A model generated the notes under the pieces. It saw nothing but the letters and a program-made list of their open reading frames with translations, ran no database searches and had not been told where the DNA came from. Below are positions 48,146 through 58,079 of a DNA stretch of 64,000 nucleotides, in pieces (positions within the stretch are counted from its first letter, which is position 1; each line of letters opens with the position of its first letter). Made by a program: the position numbers and the translations under genes. The DNA is taken from contig NZ_QOIO01000020.1 of assembly GCF_003332305.1 (NCBI RefSeq), positions 45,415 to 109,414 of the forward strand, read 5' to 3'. Origin of the DNA: Microvirga aerophila (lineage in GTDB: Bacteria; Pseudomonadota; Alphaproteobacteria; Rhizobiales; Beijerinckiaceae).

Positions 48146-48683
48146 GTGATCCTCCTACTACACGGAGGTTGGGCCTTGGGCGGCCGACAACGGCCTGCGC
48201 CGCGCCAGCCTCGAAGGCGCGCAAGGCCGCGCGAGCCCGTCCCAGGCGCGACATCAGCGTTCCAACAGGAATACCGAGGGATTCCGCCGCTTCCTGATAG
48301 GACAGGCCCTCGATGGCAATGAGGTGAAGGACGGCGCGTTGCTCCTCGGGCAGGCTCATGAAAGCCTGCTGGATCTGCCGGAGTCTCACCCGATTCTCCT
48401 GTTCGGCAGGAGAAACCGGTTCAGCGATTTCGGCAGCCTGCTGCATCCGGCGCGCCTCCGCGGCGTCCCGCCTTCGGCTGTCGATGAAAGTATTGTGCAG
48501 GATCGACAGCAGCCAGCCGCGCAGATTGCCCCCTGGCCGGAAGGTGCTGCTGCCTTCATAGGCACGCACAAGAGTATCCTGCACCAGATCGTCGGCTTGA
48601 GCCTCGTCGCGGGTCAGCGATCTGGCATAGCGCCTCATGGGCCCCAAAAGGCCGATGACGTCTATGCGTTTGGTCTCGTTCAT
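48138..48683 (-). CDS. ECF-type RNA polymerase sigma factor
   Basis: 181 residues. Sigma-2 region (MRRYARSLTRDEAQADDLVQ, LVRAYEGSSTFRPGGNLRGW, LLSILHNTFIDSRRR) and sigma-4 region (QQAFMSLPEEQRAVLHLIA, GLSYQEAAESLGIPVGTLMS, RLGRARAALRAFE). A stress or envelope signal is probable; the regulon cannot be told. Co-expressed with the anti-sigma gene. Confidence 0.93.
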   Translation of the reverse strand: MNETKRIDVIGLLGPMRRYARSLTRDEAQADDLVQDTLVRAYEGSSTFRPGGNLRGWLLSILHNTFIDSRRRDAAEARRMQQAAEIAEPVSPAEQENRVRLRQIQQAFMSLPEEQRAVLHLIAIEGLSYQEAAESLGIPVGTLMSRLGRARAALRAFEAGAAQAVVGRPRPNLRVVGGSHD

Positions 48684-48879
48684 GTCGGGTATACGGGTGA
48701 GAGCCCTGGCTTAATCCGTCGTCCCGTGACTTTTTTCGAGGGTCCGTCTGCGGACAAGGCAAGGAGGCGCCGCGCCATCGGCAGGACGGCGCAGGGACAC
48801 AACGAAGGTGCCCGCATGCGCCGGGTCGCAGAGGCGGCCCGGTCGCGAGCTGAGATCTGAGCTTGGTTCATGGAGCCGA

Positions 48880-49320
48880 CTAGCGGCGGTTGATCACCGT
48901 GCCGTCGATCGTTCGGGCCAGCGGATGCGCCCGATCGAGATGGTGCCTGAGGAGGGCCATGTTGCGGAGGTTCGAGCGATAGAAGACGTCGCCCACCCAT
49001 CCTACAACCGGAATCGCGCTGATCACGAAGTCGACGCCGACATGGCCGACCATGCGCAGAAGCGTTGTGGTCGGCACCCCAAGGCGGCGAGCCTCCCAGA
49101 TGAGATAGGCCGACATGCCTTTCGAGGTCAGCATGCCGATGCCCGGGATCAGGTTGAGGAGGGCATCCGCGCCGAACCGCACATTCGTGCCTGGAACGCG
49201 GACTGCGCTGTCGAGAAGCCGCGCAAGAGCATCGAGCCGCGCGCGGGTTTCGCCCGCCTGCGAGGCGCGGGTGGAGGCATCGCCGTAGGGCGCCGCATAA
49301 GAATATGAGGAAGTCATCAA
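48880..49320 (-). CDS. DUF4112 domain protein
   Basis: 146 residues. The DUF4112 core is seen from about residue 25: ARLDALARLLDSAVRVPGTN, FGADALLNLIPGIGML, and AIPVVGWVGDVFYRSNLRN. Two short hydrophobic stretches suggest membrane association. Function of the family is unknown. Confidence 0.88.
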   Translation of the reverse strand: MMTSSYSYAAPYGDASTRASQAGETRARLDALARLLDSAVRVPGTNVRFGADALLNLIPGIGMLTSKGMSAYLIWEARRLGVPTTTLLRMVGHVGVDFVISAIPVVGWVGDVFYRSNLRNMALLRHHLDRAHPLARTIDGTVINRR

Positions 49321-49751
49321 TCATCTCCCAGATGCGAAGCGCGCTTCCTGGCGCTTCTCAGGTGAGAGAGTCCGACATCACAGTCTGGGGAAGACTGTCA
49401 GAGGGGCCCGGACCCCGGTAACAGATAGGTGGCATGCCGGCAGCCGCCTTTCAAGGATCGCTCGCAGGACCTGCCCTGGCCGCCCGATTGTCGGACAATC
49501 CCCGGCTTTCTGCAGACCTACGGCATCCTGCCCTCAACGGCTGGAGTGCCCGGCTTCCTGAGGTTATTTCCCCTGCGTATGCGCAGCTACACATTGGCCA
49601 GAATGGCTCGGCGTCCTCCCCATCGGCTCGATACAGCCTGCTCGTATCTTCAGGGCCTGAAGGCGCCAAACCGAAGGGGAGTTGACGAAACCGTAAAGAT
49701 CGACCGACACTCGGCAGAGCCGATCCGGGGAATGTTGATAGGACCAGACCG
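49321..49751. other. intergenic stretch, no gene seen
   Basis: About 430 bases between a minus-strand and a plus-strand gene; it should contain both promoters. No convincing coding frame, repeat or RNA gene was found. Confidence 0.5.
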
Positions 49752-50972
49752 TTGTCGCGAGTTTTTCTTGGAGCTACAGCCTCCTGGGTTGGGCGGCTGT
49801 TGCTTCCCACGGCCGTTTGCGCCGCTTTTTCAATCCTCCTGCCATCCAAGAGCATGGCCGACGACCGTTATGCGGCGATCGTCCGGGACCTGACATCAGG
49901 CAAGATCCTGCATTCGGTGGCGGCCGAGGAACTGCGCTACCCGGCGTCACTCACCAAGATGATGACCCTCTACCTTCTGTTCGAGGACCTGCAACAGGGC
50001 CGTGTCTCCCTGGGCACCGAGCTTGCGGTGACCAGCAACGCGGAGGTTCAGCCACCGAGCAAGCTCGGCCTGCAAACCGGCGAGACCATCGAGGTGGAGG
50101 ACGCCATCAAGGCGCTCGTCACGAAATCGGCCAATGACGTGGCCGTCGTGGTCGCCGAAAACCTCGCCGGGAGCGAGGCGGCTTTTGCGGATCGTATGAC
50201 GCGTACCGCCTATGCGCTGGGGATGACGCGCACCCAGTTCCGCAATGCATCCGGCCTGCCGGATCCTGAACAGGTGACCACCGCGCGCGACATGATGGTG
50301 CTGGGAACGGCGCTTCAGGTCCAATTCCCGCGCTACTACGCGTACTTCAAGACACCCTCTTTCACATTCAGAGGCCATGTCCATAAGGGTCATAACCGCC
50401 TCATCGGCAAGGTTCAGGGCGTCGACGGCATCAAGACCGGCTATATCAGGGCATCCGGGTTCAATCTGGTGACCTCCGCTCAGCGCAGCGGGCGCAGGAT
50501 TGTCGCCGTGGTCATGGGCGGAACGACGGCCAAAAGCCGTGATCAGCAGATGGCGGCTTTGATCGAATCCTACCTGCCGCAGGGCCAGATGCGCTCGCTC
50601 GCGGTTGGCGAGCGCGTGGCGGCGGCTGGGGCGGATCCGGTCCTCTCCACATCGGTTGAGCCGGAGGCTCCCGTTCCGGCGGCGATCAAACCGCTCAAGA
50701 TCGCGGCCGCCCAAGGCATCGCCACGACCGGAAGGGCGGTAGCCTATGTCGTGCAGATAGGGGCCCTGCCAAGCAGAGAGGCCGCCCTGAAGATCTTGAG
50801 GGAGACGCAGGCGGCGCATGCGGACATCCTGTCCGGATTCGAGCCCATCGCGGCACCCTATAAGTCCGTCGTGCGCGCCAGATATTCCGGGTTCTCGGAC
50901 CGCCAGGCAGCGTTCGGCGTCTGCGAGCAGCTGCGGAGGAAGCGTGTCACCTGCCAGGTGCTTCCGCTCTAG
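49752..50972 (+). CDS. D-alanyl-D-alanine carboxypeptidase with SPOR domain
   Basis: 406 residues from TTG 49752, the codon that best gives a full signal peptide (about residues 1-36, ending SKSMADD). Peptidase S11 motifs: S-x-x-K in YPASLTKMMT, S-x-N in TKSANDVAVV and K-T-G in DGIKTGYIRASG. The C-terminal 75 residues form a SPOR domain (AYVVQIGALPSREAALKIL), which binds denuded septal peptidoglycan. It trims the terminal D-Ala of stem peptides in the periplasm, with likely septal targeting. Alternative starts are possible because TTG is rare. Confidence 0.9.
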   Translation: MSRVFLGATASWVGRLLLPTAVCAAFSILLPSKSMADDRYAAIVRDLTSGKILHSVAAEELRYPASLTKMMTLYLLFEDLQQGRVSLGTELAVTSNAEVQPPSKLGLQTGETIEVEDAIKALVTKSANDVAVVVAENLAGSEAAFADRMTRTAYALGMTRTQFRNASGLPDPEQVTTARDMMVLGTALQVQFPRYYAYFKTPSFTFRGHVHKGHNRLIGKVQGVDGIKTGYIRASGFNLVTSAQRSGRRIVAVVMGGTTAKSRDQQMAALIESYLPQGQMRSLAVGERVAAAGADPVLSTSVEPEAPVPAAIKPLKIAAAQGIATTGRAVAYVVQIGALPSREAALKILRETQAAHADILSGFEPIAAPYKSVVRARYSGFSDRQAAFGVCEQLRRKRVTCQVLPL

Positions 50973-51019
50973 TTCATTAGCCTTGCCGCTCAGTGAGCAC
51001 GGAGGGATTTCGCGCGTAG

Positions 51020-51250
51020 CTAAGGCCGGTCTACGACCCTATATTCCACGTCGATCACGTGTCTGGACGCTGACGGACGCGCCCGGCGCAGCTGGCGGCG
51101 GACGTAGAAGTGGAGAATGGCGCCGCCGATCAGCAGCAGCGGCAGCACGACCGCAAGGGTAACGAACGCGGCGGCAAGGATTGCAAGGCCCACGAGGACC
51201 ATGACGATCAGCCTGATCGGAGAGGTCCATAAAGTCTGTAATCTCATCAT
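51020..51250 (-). CDS. small membrane protein of unknown function
   Basis: 76 residues. One long hydrophobic region of about 35 residues (LIVMVLVGLAILAAAFVTLA and VVLPLLLIGGAILHFYV), enough for one or two helices, followed by a basic tail. Converges with the carboxypeptidase gene. No family recognised. Confidence 0.6.
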   Translation of the reverse strand: MMRLQTLWTSPIRLIVMVLVGLAILAAAFVTLAVVLPLLLIGGAILHFYVRRQLRRARPSASRHVIDVEYRVVDRP

Positions 51251-51398
51251 AGCTCTTATGAATATCGTGTCCGGTTGGACTTGTCGCCCTCATCGCGACT
51301 TATTGATGACCGAGGGGCAGGGCCACTCGTCCGCACCTGCCGCCAAAATGAACCTTAGTTCTTCCGGCTGATTTCGCCTCCAGGTAACAAAACGTAAT

Positions 51399-52148
51399 AT
51401 GGCACACCTCCTCCGAACTCTGATGCTTCTCACTGCTCTCCTGTCAGTCGCCGTGCCTGGGGAAGTTCTGGCTCAGGCGGCTTCGTGCAACACTCTCCGT
51501 CATGCCGAGAAGGAGTTCGCCGTTTGTACGGTTGATATGCGCCGGCACGATGTGAAGCTTTTCTGGAAGGGAGCCGACGGGCAGCCTTTCGGCTCCTTCG
51601 ACGGCCTGTTGAGTTCATCCAGCGGGTCAGGTCTCGTCCTCGCCATGAATGCCGGGATGTATCATGAGGATCTCTCGCCGGTCGGGCTTTATGTGGAGAA
51701 CGGGCAGCAGCTCAAGGCCGCCAGCACCGCAGGCGGCCCGGGCAATTTTCACATGAAGCCGAACGGAGTCTTCTTCGTCAGCCGCGGGCGGGCGGGGGTC
51801 CTGGAAACCAGCCGTTACCTTCAGCAAAGACCGAGAGCGGAATTCGCAACGCAATCAGGCCCGATGCTGGTCATCAACGGGCGGATCCATCCCAAGATTT
51901 CGCAGCAGGGCACATCCCGCAAGATCCGCAATGGCGTTGGCGTTCAAAACCCGAATACGGCGGTCTTCGCGATTTCGAACGAACCTGTCACCTTTTACGA
52001 GTTCGCCAGCCTCTTTCGGGATGCCCTCAACTGCCCGAACGCCTTGTTCCTGGATGGCAGCATCTCCAGCCTCTACGCACCACAGCTCAATCGCAAGGAT
52101 GGGCTTTTGCCCATTGGGCCGATCATCGGGGTTGTGGCGCGGCCGTAA
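51399..52148 (+). CDS. phosphodiester glycosidase (NAGPA/DUF2233) family protein
   Basis: 249 residues with signal peptide (ending EVLAQA). DUF2233 motifs: AMNAGMYHEDLSPVGLYVEN, FHMKPNGVFFV, SGPMLVINGRIHP, GVGVQNPNTAVFAIS and FLDGSISSLYAP. Family members, including the mammalian uncovering enzyme, cleave sugar phosphodiesters. In bacteria a role in wall or capsule processing is likely, in the periplasm. Single gene. Confidence 0.88.
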   Translation: MAHLLRTLMLLTALLSVAVPGEVLAQAASCNTLRHAEKEFAVCTVDMRRHDVKLFWKGADGQPFGSFDGLLSSSSGSGLVLAMNAGMYHEDLSPVGLYVENGQQLKAASTAGGPGNFHMKPNGVFFVSRGRAGVLETSRYLQQRPRAEFATQSGPMLVINGRIHPKISQQGTSRKIRNGVGVQNPNTAVFAISNEPVTFYEFASLFRDALNCPNALFLDGSISSLYAPQLNRKDGLLPIGPIIGVVARP

Positions 52149-52157
52149 GATTTAGGG

Positions 52158-52727
52158 TCAAAGACCGAGAGTTTCCTCGGTTCTGTCGAGGATCAACGGA
52201 ATGATGAGGTCCTCCTCATCATCGAGGTGGCGGAGCAAGCCCGCCAGGAGCACATCGCTCACGTTGGCGTAATGATCCACCGAACGCTGGAGACTATCCT
52301 TCTGCATGCTCTGCAAGAGCTCGTTGGCCGCCCGCGCCACCTTGCCGATCGCCACATGGATGACCTCATGATCATTTTCGAGAATGTCGAATCCTTTCAG
52401 AAGGCGCGGCTCTGCCTCACGAAACAGCGGGAAATAGCTGTAATCCTCGATGTGGTGATGGTTGTTCAGCTCATTGAGAAAGAATTGCAGCCTCGGCACG
52501 AACCAAGCCTGAAATTCAGGCGGGCGCACCAGCCCTTCCCTGAATTCGCCTGTCGCTGACCTCAGCGCGCCACCGAGCTCCCGGAACATGTCATGGCGCT
52601 GGAGCCAGAACCGCGCCGTCTGACCGAGGTTGGAATGGCCGGGCCATACCTCGCGAGGATAGCGCTCGAGAAGCAGCCGCATATCCTCCGGCCAGCCGGT
52701 TCGGCGGCTGAGATCAAAACCTGTCAT
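52158..52727 (-). CDS. hemerythrin-like HHE domain protein
   Basis: 189 residues from ATG 52727. The HHE pattern of a di-iron four-helix bundle is visible: NNHHHIEDYSYFPLF near residues 93-107, ENDHEVIHVAIGK near 120, and GLLRHLDDEEDLIIPLIL near 165. Such proteins bind oxygen, nitric oxide or take part in iron/redox sensing in the cytoplasm. Next to dodecin, reading the same way. Confidence 0.85.
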   Translation of the reverse strand: MTGFDLSRRTGWPEDMRLLLERYPREVWPGHSNLGQTARFWLQRHDMFRELGGALRSATGEFREGLVRPPEFQAWFVPRLQFFLNELNNHHHIEDYSYFPLFREAEPRLLKGFDILENDHEVIHVAIGKVARAANELLQSMQKDSLQRSVDHYANVSDVLLAGLLRHLDDEEDLIIPLILDRTEETLGL

Positions 52728-52771
52728 AGGCTCATTCCCTCGATCAGGCGAAAGGCCTTCGCCCTGAACCC

Positions 52772-52990
52772 TTAGCCGCCGGCATCTTCCAGCGTGAAGC
52801 CGGCCTTGAGGACCACCTGATAATGGTGGACCGCACCACTCTCGATATGCCCGCGGGTCTGAAGGACCTCGAACCACCGCAGGTTCCTCAGGGTCTGATC
52901 CGCCCGCTTAATGGCCGTCTGGATTGCATCCTCGATGCTCGTCGTCGACGAGCCGACAAGTTCTACGATCTTGTAGACATGATCATCCAT
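52772..52990 (-). CDS. dodecin family flavin-binding protein
   Basis: 72 residues from ATG 52990. The dodecin motifs [36 protein letters not shown] and [15 protein letters not shown] are all present, with the flavin-stacking Trp in RWFEV. Dodecins form dodecamers that store or buffer flavins. About 45 bases before the hemerythrin gene. Confidence 0.93.
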   Translation of the reverse strand: MDDHVYKIVELVGSSTTSIEDAIQTAIKRADQTLRNLRWFEVLQTRGHIESGAVHHYQVVLKAGFTLEDAGG

Positions 52991-53166
52991 CGGACCCTCC
53001 CTGCTGGTGGCAAGGGTTGGCATTTAGGGCGGCGCCAAGGCCCGTCCACTAGCGCCAAGGCAGGCCCACGGAGAATCCCTTAAGCTTTGCCGGGGGCGTT
53101 TACCGCTGCCGAATCTCGATCCGGGCTTGACGAACGCTGTGAAAGCTATTGTAAATCGACATGAGC

Positions 53167-53241
53167 GCGGGTGTAGTTCAGAGGTAGAACGTCAGCTTCC
53201 CAAGCTGAATGTCGTGGGTTCGATTCCCATCGCCCGCTCCA
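53167..53241 (+). tRNA. tRNA-Gly (anticodon CCC)
   Basis: Cloverleaf with acceptor stem GCGGGTG paired to CGCCCGC, D-loop AGAGGTA, anticodon stem TCAGC/GCTGA around loop TTCCCAA (anticodon CCC) and T-loop TTCGATT. Encodes its own CCA end. It reads GGG codons. tRNA genes are common integration sites; the region after it is accessory. Confidence 0.95.
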
Positions 53242-54243
53242 TCCTCCACGTTGAATAATAAGTCTTTTCGACGCTCTGACACTGATGGCGCGTTCCCCAA
53301 GGGCTGTTCAGGTCCTGTTCTTCGCGGTGCGGGGGCCGATCCGAAGCTCAGCAACTTTCCGCGACTTTACAACTGCGCCTCGCAAATAGCGGATCGTGGT
53401 CGAAATCTTGGCATGAGTCGCTGTAGACCGGATGTGGTCTAAGTCGGCCCCTGCATCCTATGCCTCTGTGATGCCTCCAGCCCGCGCGTCCATGTTCCAA
53501 ACATGGTCGAGAATCCCCGCAGCCTTAGCAACAAGACGCCATTCCCGGCCGTAGGCGGATTGGCGTAGGGGTGCCCAGCCGATTCATCAACAATCACCGG
53601 CCCAATCCGACTAGCAGCCAGAACCATATCCAGGGTCCAGGAACTGATAGATCGTTCAAGAGAAAGTGACTTCCCTCTAGAGCAGGATGAAGCAACCTCC
53701 GCCGGTGACGGGGCAGGCCATAGAACGCTCCATTCACCTTTTAAACGCTTATCACCGCACGTCTCTTAATGTCGCGAAGCGGCACTCTTGGGCGTAAGCG
53801 CTTGGTCTGCTTCGTGGCTCAAAAAGCCGATGTTCGTTAAGCGGCCTGAATGTGAAAGTTCGACCGGAGATGACTTTCGGGAGAGCTGATGGTCTGGCAT
53901 CACGAACCCACGGCCTAAGAAACCCTATGCGTGGCGCCGATAGGCACTCAAGCGCTCTCGCGACGCTGCTTGCGCAACTTTGGTCCTACCTCGTTTGCAC
54001 GTTTGACCCATAACCTTAGCTAGAGGTATTGCTGATATTTTGTAGCGCACTGTGTCTTGGGGTCTCTGTTTTGGTACCCAGCAGACCAATCGTCCTTGGA
54101 CGGCCTTCAACGAAAGACCGTCCTTCTAAAGCTCTTCGATAGCCACGACAAAGCTGGTGGTGTCGATCCATGTCGACCACGTCATTTCAGAGTCTGCGTT
54201 GCGCCGGCGGGCCAGTCCATGATCCCAAGTACGGAGGGAAGCG
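53242..54243. other. 1 kb stretch after the tRNA, no gene seen
   Basis: No convincing coding frame on either strand, no intact insertion sequence and no repeat of the tRNA 3' end. CTAGAGCAGG at 53678 resembles the end of a degenerate short repeat. Position between a tRNA and an accessory block suggests an old insertion scar; that is inference. Confidence 0.5.
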
Positions 54244-56058
54244 ATGCTGTTTCTGAGGCACGGGGGACATATCTTGGAGCAGGAGGGACCTAGAGAGCAG
54301 GAACTCGACCAAAAGGTCGAGAGCATGACTCTTGCCCGCAAGGTGGCTCCGGGTCTCGCTCAGGCTCTCGCGCAGAACGAGACCACGCCCTTCGATTATC
54401 TGTTCCCCCAGATCGCCAAAGACCCGGAGGCGCATCTTCCAGCGATCGATCCAGCCAAAGTCGTTGCTGATCTGAGGGCACTGGGCACGGCAATGGCGGA
54501 GCAGGCACCGGCAGCGCCCGAGCAGAACTCCACCATCCCACCGGTCTACACCTATTAGGGTCAGTTCATTGATCACGACCTGACCGCCAACACCGACCGC
54601 AATTCGGACGTGAGCGACATCACCAAGCCCAACCTGATCCCGCTGGATCCCAGCTTCGTCACCGCCAATCTTCATAACCTGCGCCGCCCGAACCTGGACC
54701 TCGATAGCGTGTACGGTGATGGCCCCGCCACGTTCGGCCATCTGAGCCAGGACGCCGGCTTCTACGACGGCATCAAGTTCCGCATCGGCCGCAACACGGA
54801 CAATCCTCCAGGCACACCTCAGGGCGGTGGCATTCCGGGCGACAAAATCCCGCCGGCTGACGATCTCGACCGAGATCTGCCCCGGATCGGGCCTCTGCTT
54901 GATGCGGGGGTGATTCAGGAGACGGATTTCGCGCAGGAGCAGCGCGACGACTCCAGCTTCCGCACGCGAGCTTTTATCGGCGATGCCCGCAATGATGAGA
55001 ACCTGATTATCGCCCAGTTTCACCTAGCAGTTCTCAAATTCCATAACCGAGTGGTGGATTGGCTTTCGTCGGAGCAGAACGATGATGGGTTCGACTTCCC
55101 GATCTTCGGAGTTGGCTTCCGACCCGGCAACCGCCTTTTCAATCGGGCTCGGCGGCTGGTCCGCTGGCACTATCAATGGCTCGTGGTCAACGAGTACCTC
55201 AAGACGGTGACGATGCCGGGCGCTGTCGACAAGGTTCTGCTCGGCGGACCCAAGTTCTACGCGCCCCGTCAAAGGCGGCTGTTCATGCCGCTCGAATACT
55301 CGGTAGCCGCTTTCCGGTTCGGCCACAGCATGGTGCGCAGCGCCTACGATCACAACCGCAACTTTGGCAAGAACAACGGCGGTCCGGGTGTCGTGCAGCC
55401 GTTCGCCTCGTTCGACCAGCTTTTCCTGTTCACCGGCACTGGCTTCCAGCGCGACGATGCGGGTGCGATCACCCGCAATCCGTTCTTGGGCGCGCCAACC
55501 CTGCCGTTCAACTGGATCATCGAATGGGACCGCTTTGACAACAAGGGCAGCTCAGATCCGACCCACTTCGCCCGCAAGATCGACACTCATCTGGCGCCTC
55601 CCATCCTCGATCTCGTCAACGAAGGCAACAATCTCACCGGCACCATCCAAACGCTGATCAAGCACCTGGCCCAGCGCAATCTGGTGCGCGGATATCTTCT
55701 CCACATGCCGACCGGCCAGGCTGTGGCGCAGGCGATGGGTGTGGTCCCGTTGAGTGAAGCGGAGCTCCGAAAGGACAATTCCACTGCCATGAACGCCGCG
55801 CTCGACCAGGGCGGTTTCGTCACGAAGACGCCGCTGTGGTATTACCTTCTGAAGGAGGCAGAGGTGCGAGCCAACGGCAACACGCTGGGCGAAGTGGGCA
55901 GCCGCATTGTCTGCGAGACCATTATTGGTCTGCTGCGGTTCGATCGGGACTCCTACCTGCATCAGCGCGGCTGGGATCCGGCTGGCGGTGTTCTGCTGGA
56001 CAACGGCGACCCGATCGTGACTATCCGTGACTTCTTCAAGTTCGCAGATGTTGCCTGA
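54244..56058 (+). pseudogene. haem peroxidase (animal-type family) with one in-frame amber codon
   Basis: One frame runs from ATG 54244 to TGA 56058, except for TAG at 54556-54558. The stop falls in PVYTY-stop-GQFIDHDLT, exactly where the family has an aromatic or leucine residue before the distal-His motif GQFIDHDLT. After it everything is intact: NLDLDSVYG, the calcium/substrate region, the proximal-His motif AFRFGHSMVRSAYDHN, and LLRFDRDSYLHQRGWDP, giving about 604 residues in all. The family oxidises halides or organic compounds with hydrogen peroxide. No signal peptide. One base change (for example TTG to TAG) explains the lesion; readthrough is possible but unproved. Confidence 0.85.
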
Positions 56059-56276
56059 TTGGAGAATACTCACTCGATCATATTGCTCCGGATGCAGCCG
56101 GTTTTGGCAGGAAACGGACCTTACCCGGATTTCTGCTTTAGAAAGAAAGACCGGATGTTCCTGAAGGGCAGGGAATCGTCAAGTCCTGAAACCATGCAGA
56201 CTTTGCGTTGTTCAAAGCAGAAGAGCGGCTCCCTTGACGCTGATGTGCGCCCGGAGGGTTCGCCTGCCTACTGGGT

Positions 56277-57069
56277 CTATGGGCTTTGGAGGAACGCTAG
56301 CAGATCGAGCGCGACATTATCCGCGCCTCCCAATGGGGATCGTGACCGATGTCCGGGATGATCTTAAGTGTTGCGCCAGGGATGCATGTGGCGAGGTGCT
56401 CCTGCTCGGCACGCGGAAAAATACCGTCCCGGTCCCCGCTGAGGATCAGCACTGGGCAGCGGATCAGGGCAAAATCCGCTGTGAAATCGGGTCTGGTAGA
56501 CCGCTCTGAGCGGCCTACCAGACCCGCGCCAGAACTTGGAGGCTCTCGGCTACGATCTGCTCGATGAAGTCCGCCGGCAATGGACGGTGGATGGTGCTCG
56601 ACTGAAACACGCGGACAAAGCCGGCCTCAACGGGATAGGCAAGCGTCTCGACCTCCTTGAGGAGTTGCCATGTCGCTTCGTTGTACGCGGTTTTGGCCGA
56701 GCCGATGAGCACCAGACGCTCGGGGGCTTTGACTGCAATCCTCCGGGCGATGAAACCTCCCATGGAGTGGCCGACCACAACGGCTCGTTCGATGCCGAGC
56801 GTGTCCAGCAGCTGAAGCGCGTCCTCGGCGAAGTCATCAGGCGCATAGCCATCCAAGAGTCGGGCGGACCCTCCATGCCCGCGCTGGTCCGGCACGATGG
56901 CCCACAACCGTGTGGGCAGGAGCGGGAGAATGCGGCTGTAGGAGAACCAGGAGTCGGCATAGCCACGCAACATCAGGACGGCCTGACCATCCCGCGAGCC
57001 CTTCTCGGCAAAGTGCAGGCAAAGTCCGGAAGGCAGGCGATGCTTCGCGAACCGCAGATCATCCGACAG
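56277..57069 (-). pseudogene. alpha/beta hydrolase, decayed
   Basis: A hydrolase can be followed from about 57069, where CTG rather than ATG precedes SDDLRFAKHRLPSG, through LRGYADSWFSY, VPDQRGHGGS and the nucleophile elbow VVGHSMGGFIARR, to a TAG after LARVW at 56515-56517. It goes on in another frame (DFTADFALIRCPVLILSGDRDGI, in parts, with the acid Asp; then IPDIGHDPHWE with the catalytic His) and shifts again before NVALDLLAFLQS. So it has no standard start, one stop and two frameshifts. The usual HG of the oxyanion loop reads RG. This gene is dead. Confidence 0.85.
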
Positions 57070-57309
57070 GGTCCTACTCTACCGCGTGAAGAGAAGCCGG
57101 GCAATGGTGGCCTAGTTGTTCGGCCTTCGACGGATCTGAATGGTTCCGCCTTTACAGGAGCAGGATTGTCGGTTTTCGGCACAGGGCGGGACTTATCCCA
57201 ATCTCTATTGTCGACGGGATGAGCCGACCTCCGACAGGAGTAGGGGATGGCCTCTTGTCACGACCGCCGCACTGTGGCTTGCTCGCTGAGTAACGCGAGC
57301 ATGGCACCT

Positions 57310-57939
57310 ATGCCTGATCTGACCTTGTGGGGATTGTTCATTGTGGCGTCGGTGGTGCTGCTGCTGACACCCGGCCCGGCGGTGCTCTTCATCGTCGCCC
57401 GCTCGCTCGAGCAGGGGCGAGCCGCAGGCCTGGTCTCGGTGCTCGGCATCCATCTCGGCACCATTGTCCACATCACCGCGGCGGCGATCGGGCTCTCGGC
57501 TCTTCTGGTGTCGTCGGCACTCGCCTTCGCTGTCGTGAAGTATCTCGGCGCCGCCTATCTCATCTGGATCGGCGTCCGCACCCTCCTGGCCAAGGACCGC
57601 GATCCTGAAGCGCCTGCAGCGCCCGCCGAGCCGCTGCGCCGGGTCTTCCGCGACGGCTTCGTGGTCAACCTCTTCAATCCGAAGACGGCGATCTTCTTTC
57701 TCGCCTTCCTGCCGCAGTTCGTCGATCCCGCACGCGGCGCGGTGCATTGGCAGATCCTCATTCTCGGCCTGACCTTCATGGGGCTTGGCATCATGAGCGA
57801 CGGCATATTCGCTCTGGTGGCTGGGACCGCCGGCGATGTCCTGCGCTGCAACCGCCGGTTCCTGCGCTTTCAGCGCTGGTTCGCTGGTACCGCGTTCATC
57901 GGACTGGGGGTCACTGCGGCGCTGGCGACGCGTAAGTAA
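57310..57939 (+). CDS. LysE/RhtB-family amino acid exporter
   Basis: 209 residues from ATG 57310 (ATG 57301 also possible). Six membrane helices; family motifs LLTPGPAVLFIVARSLEQGR, GIHLGTIVHITAAAIGLSAL, AYLIWIGVRTLL and FRDGFVVNLFNPKTAIFFLA. Exports amino acids or derivatives across the inner membrane by proton exchange. Single gene with normal motifs in an otherwise damaged region. Confidence 0.9.
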   Translation: MPDLTLWGLFIVASVVLLLTPGPAVLFIVARSLEQGRAAGLVSVLGIHLGTIVHITAAAIGLSALLVSSALAFAVVKYLGAAYLIWIGVRTLLAKDRDPEAPAAPAEPLRRVFRDGFVVNLFNPKTAIFFLAFLPQFVDPARGAVHWQILILGLTFMGLGIMSDGIFALVAGTAGDVLRCNRRFLRFQRWFAGTAFIGLGVTAALATRK

Positions 57940-58079
57940 TCTGCATCCCTCGTCGTCGGCCAGGACCGGTGGGTGTTGATGCGTTGGCCAGTCAGCTTGG
58001 CTATAACCGTAGCTGGTTTCACTCCAGAGCGGATGGCAGCTTTCGGGATGCCATCTGATACCACAGCTGCCCTAGCGAA

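Noticed and set aside
53439..53627. A 62-codon minus-strand frame after the tRNA, considered as an integrase remnant
   Set aside because: No recombinase motif and no similarity that I can recognise.
53678..53760. A second copy of the palindromic element (starts CTAGAGCA)
   Set aside because: Only the first eight bases match and no inverted end was found downstream.
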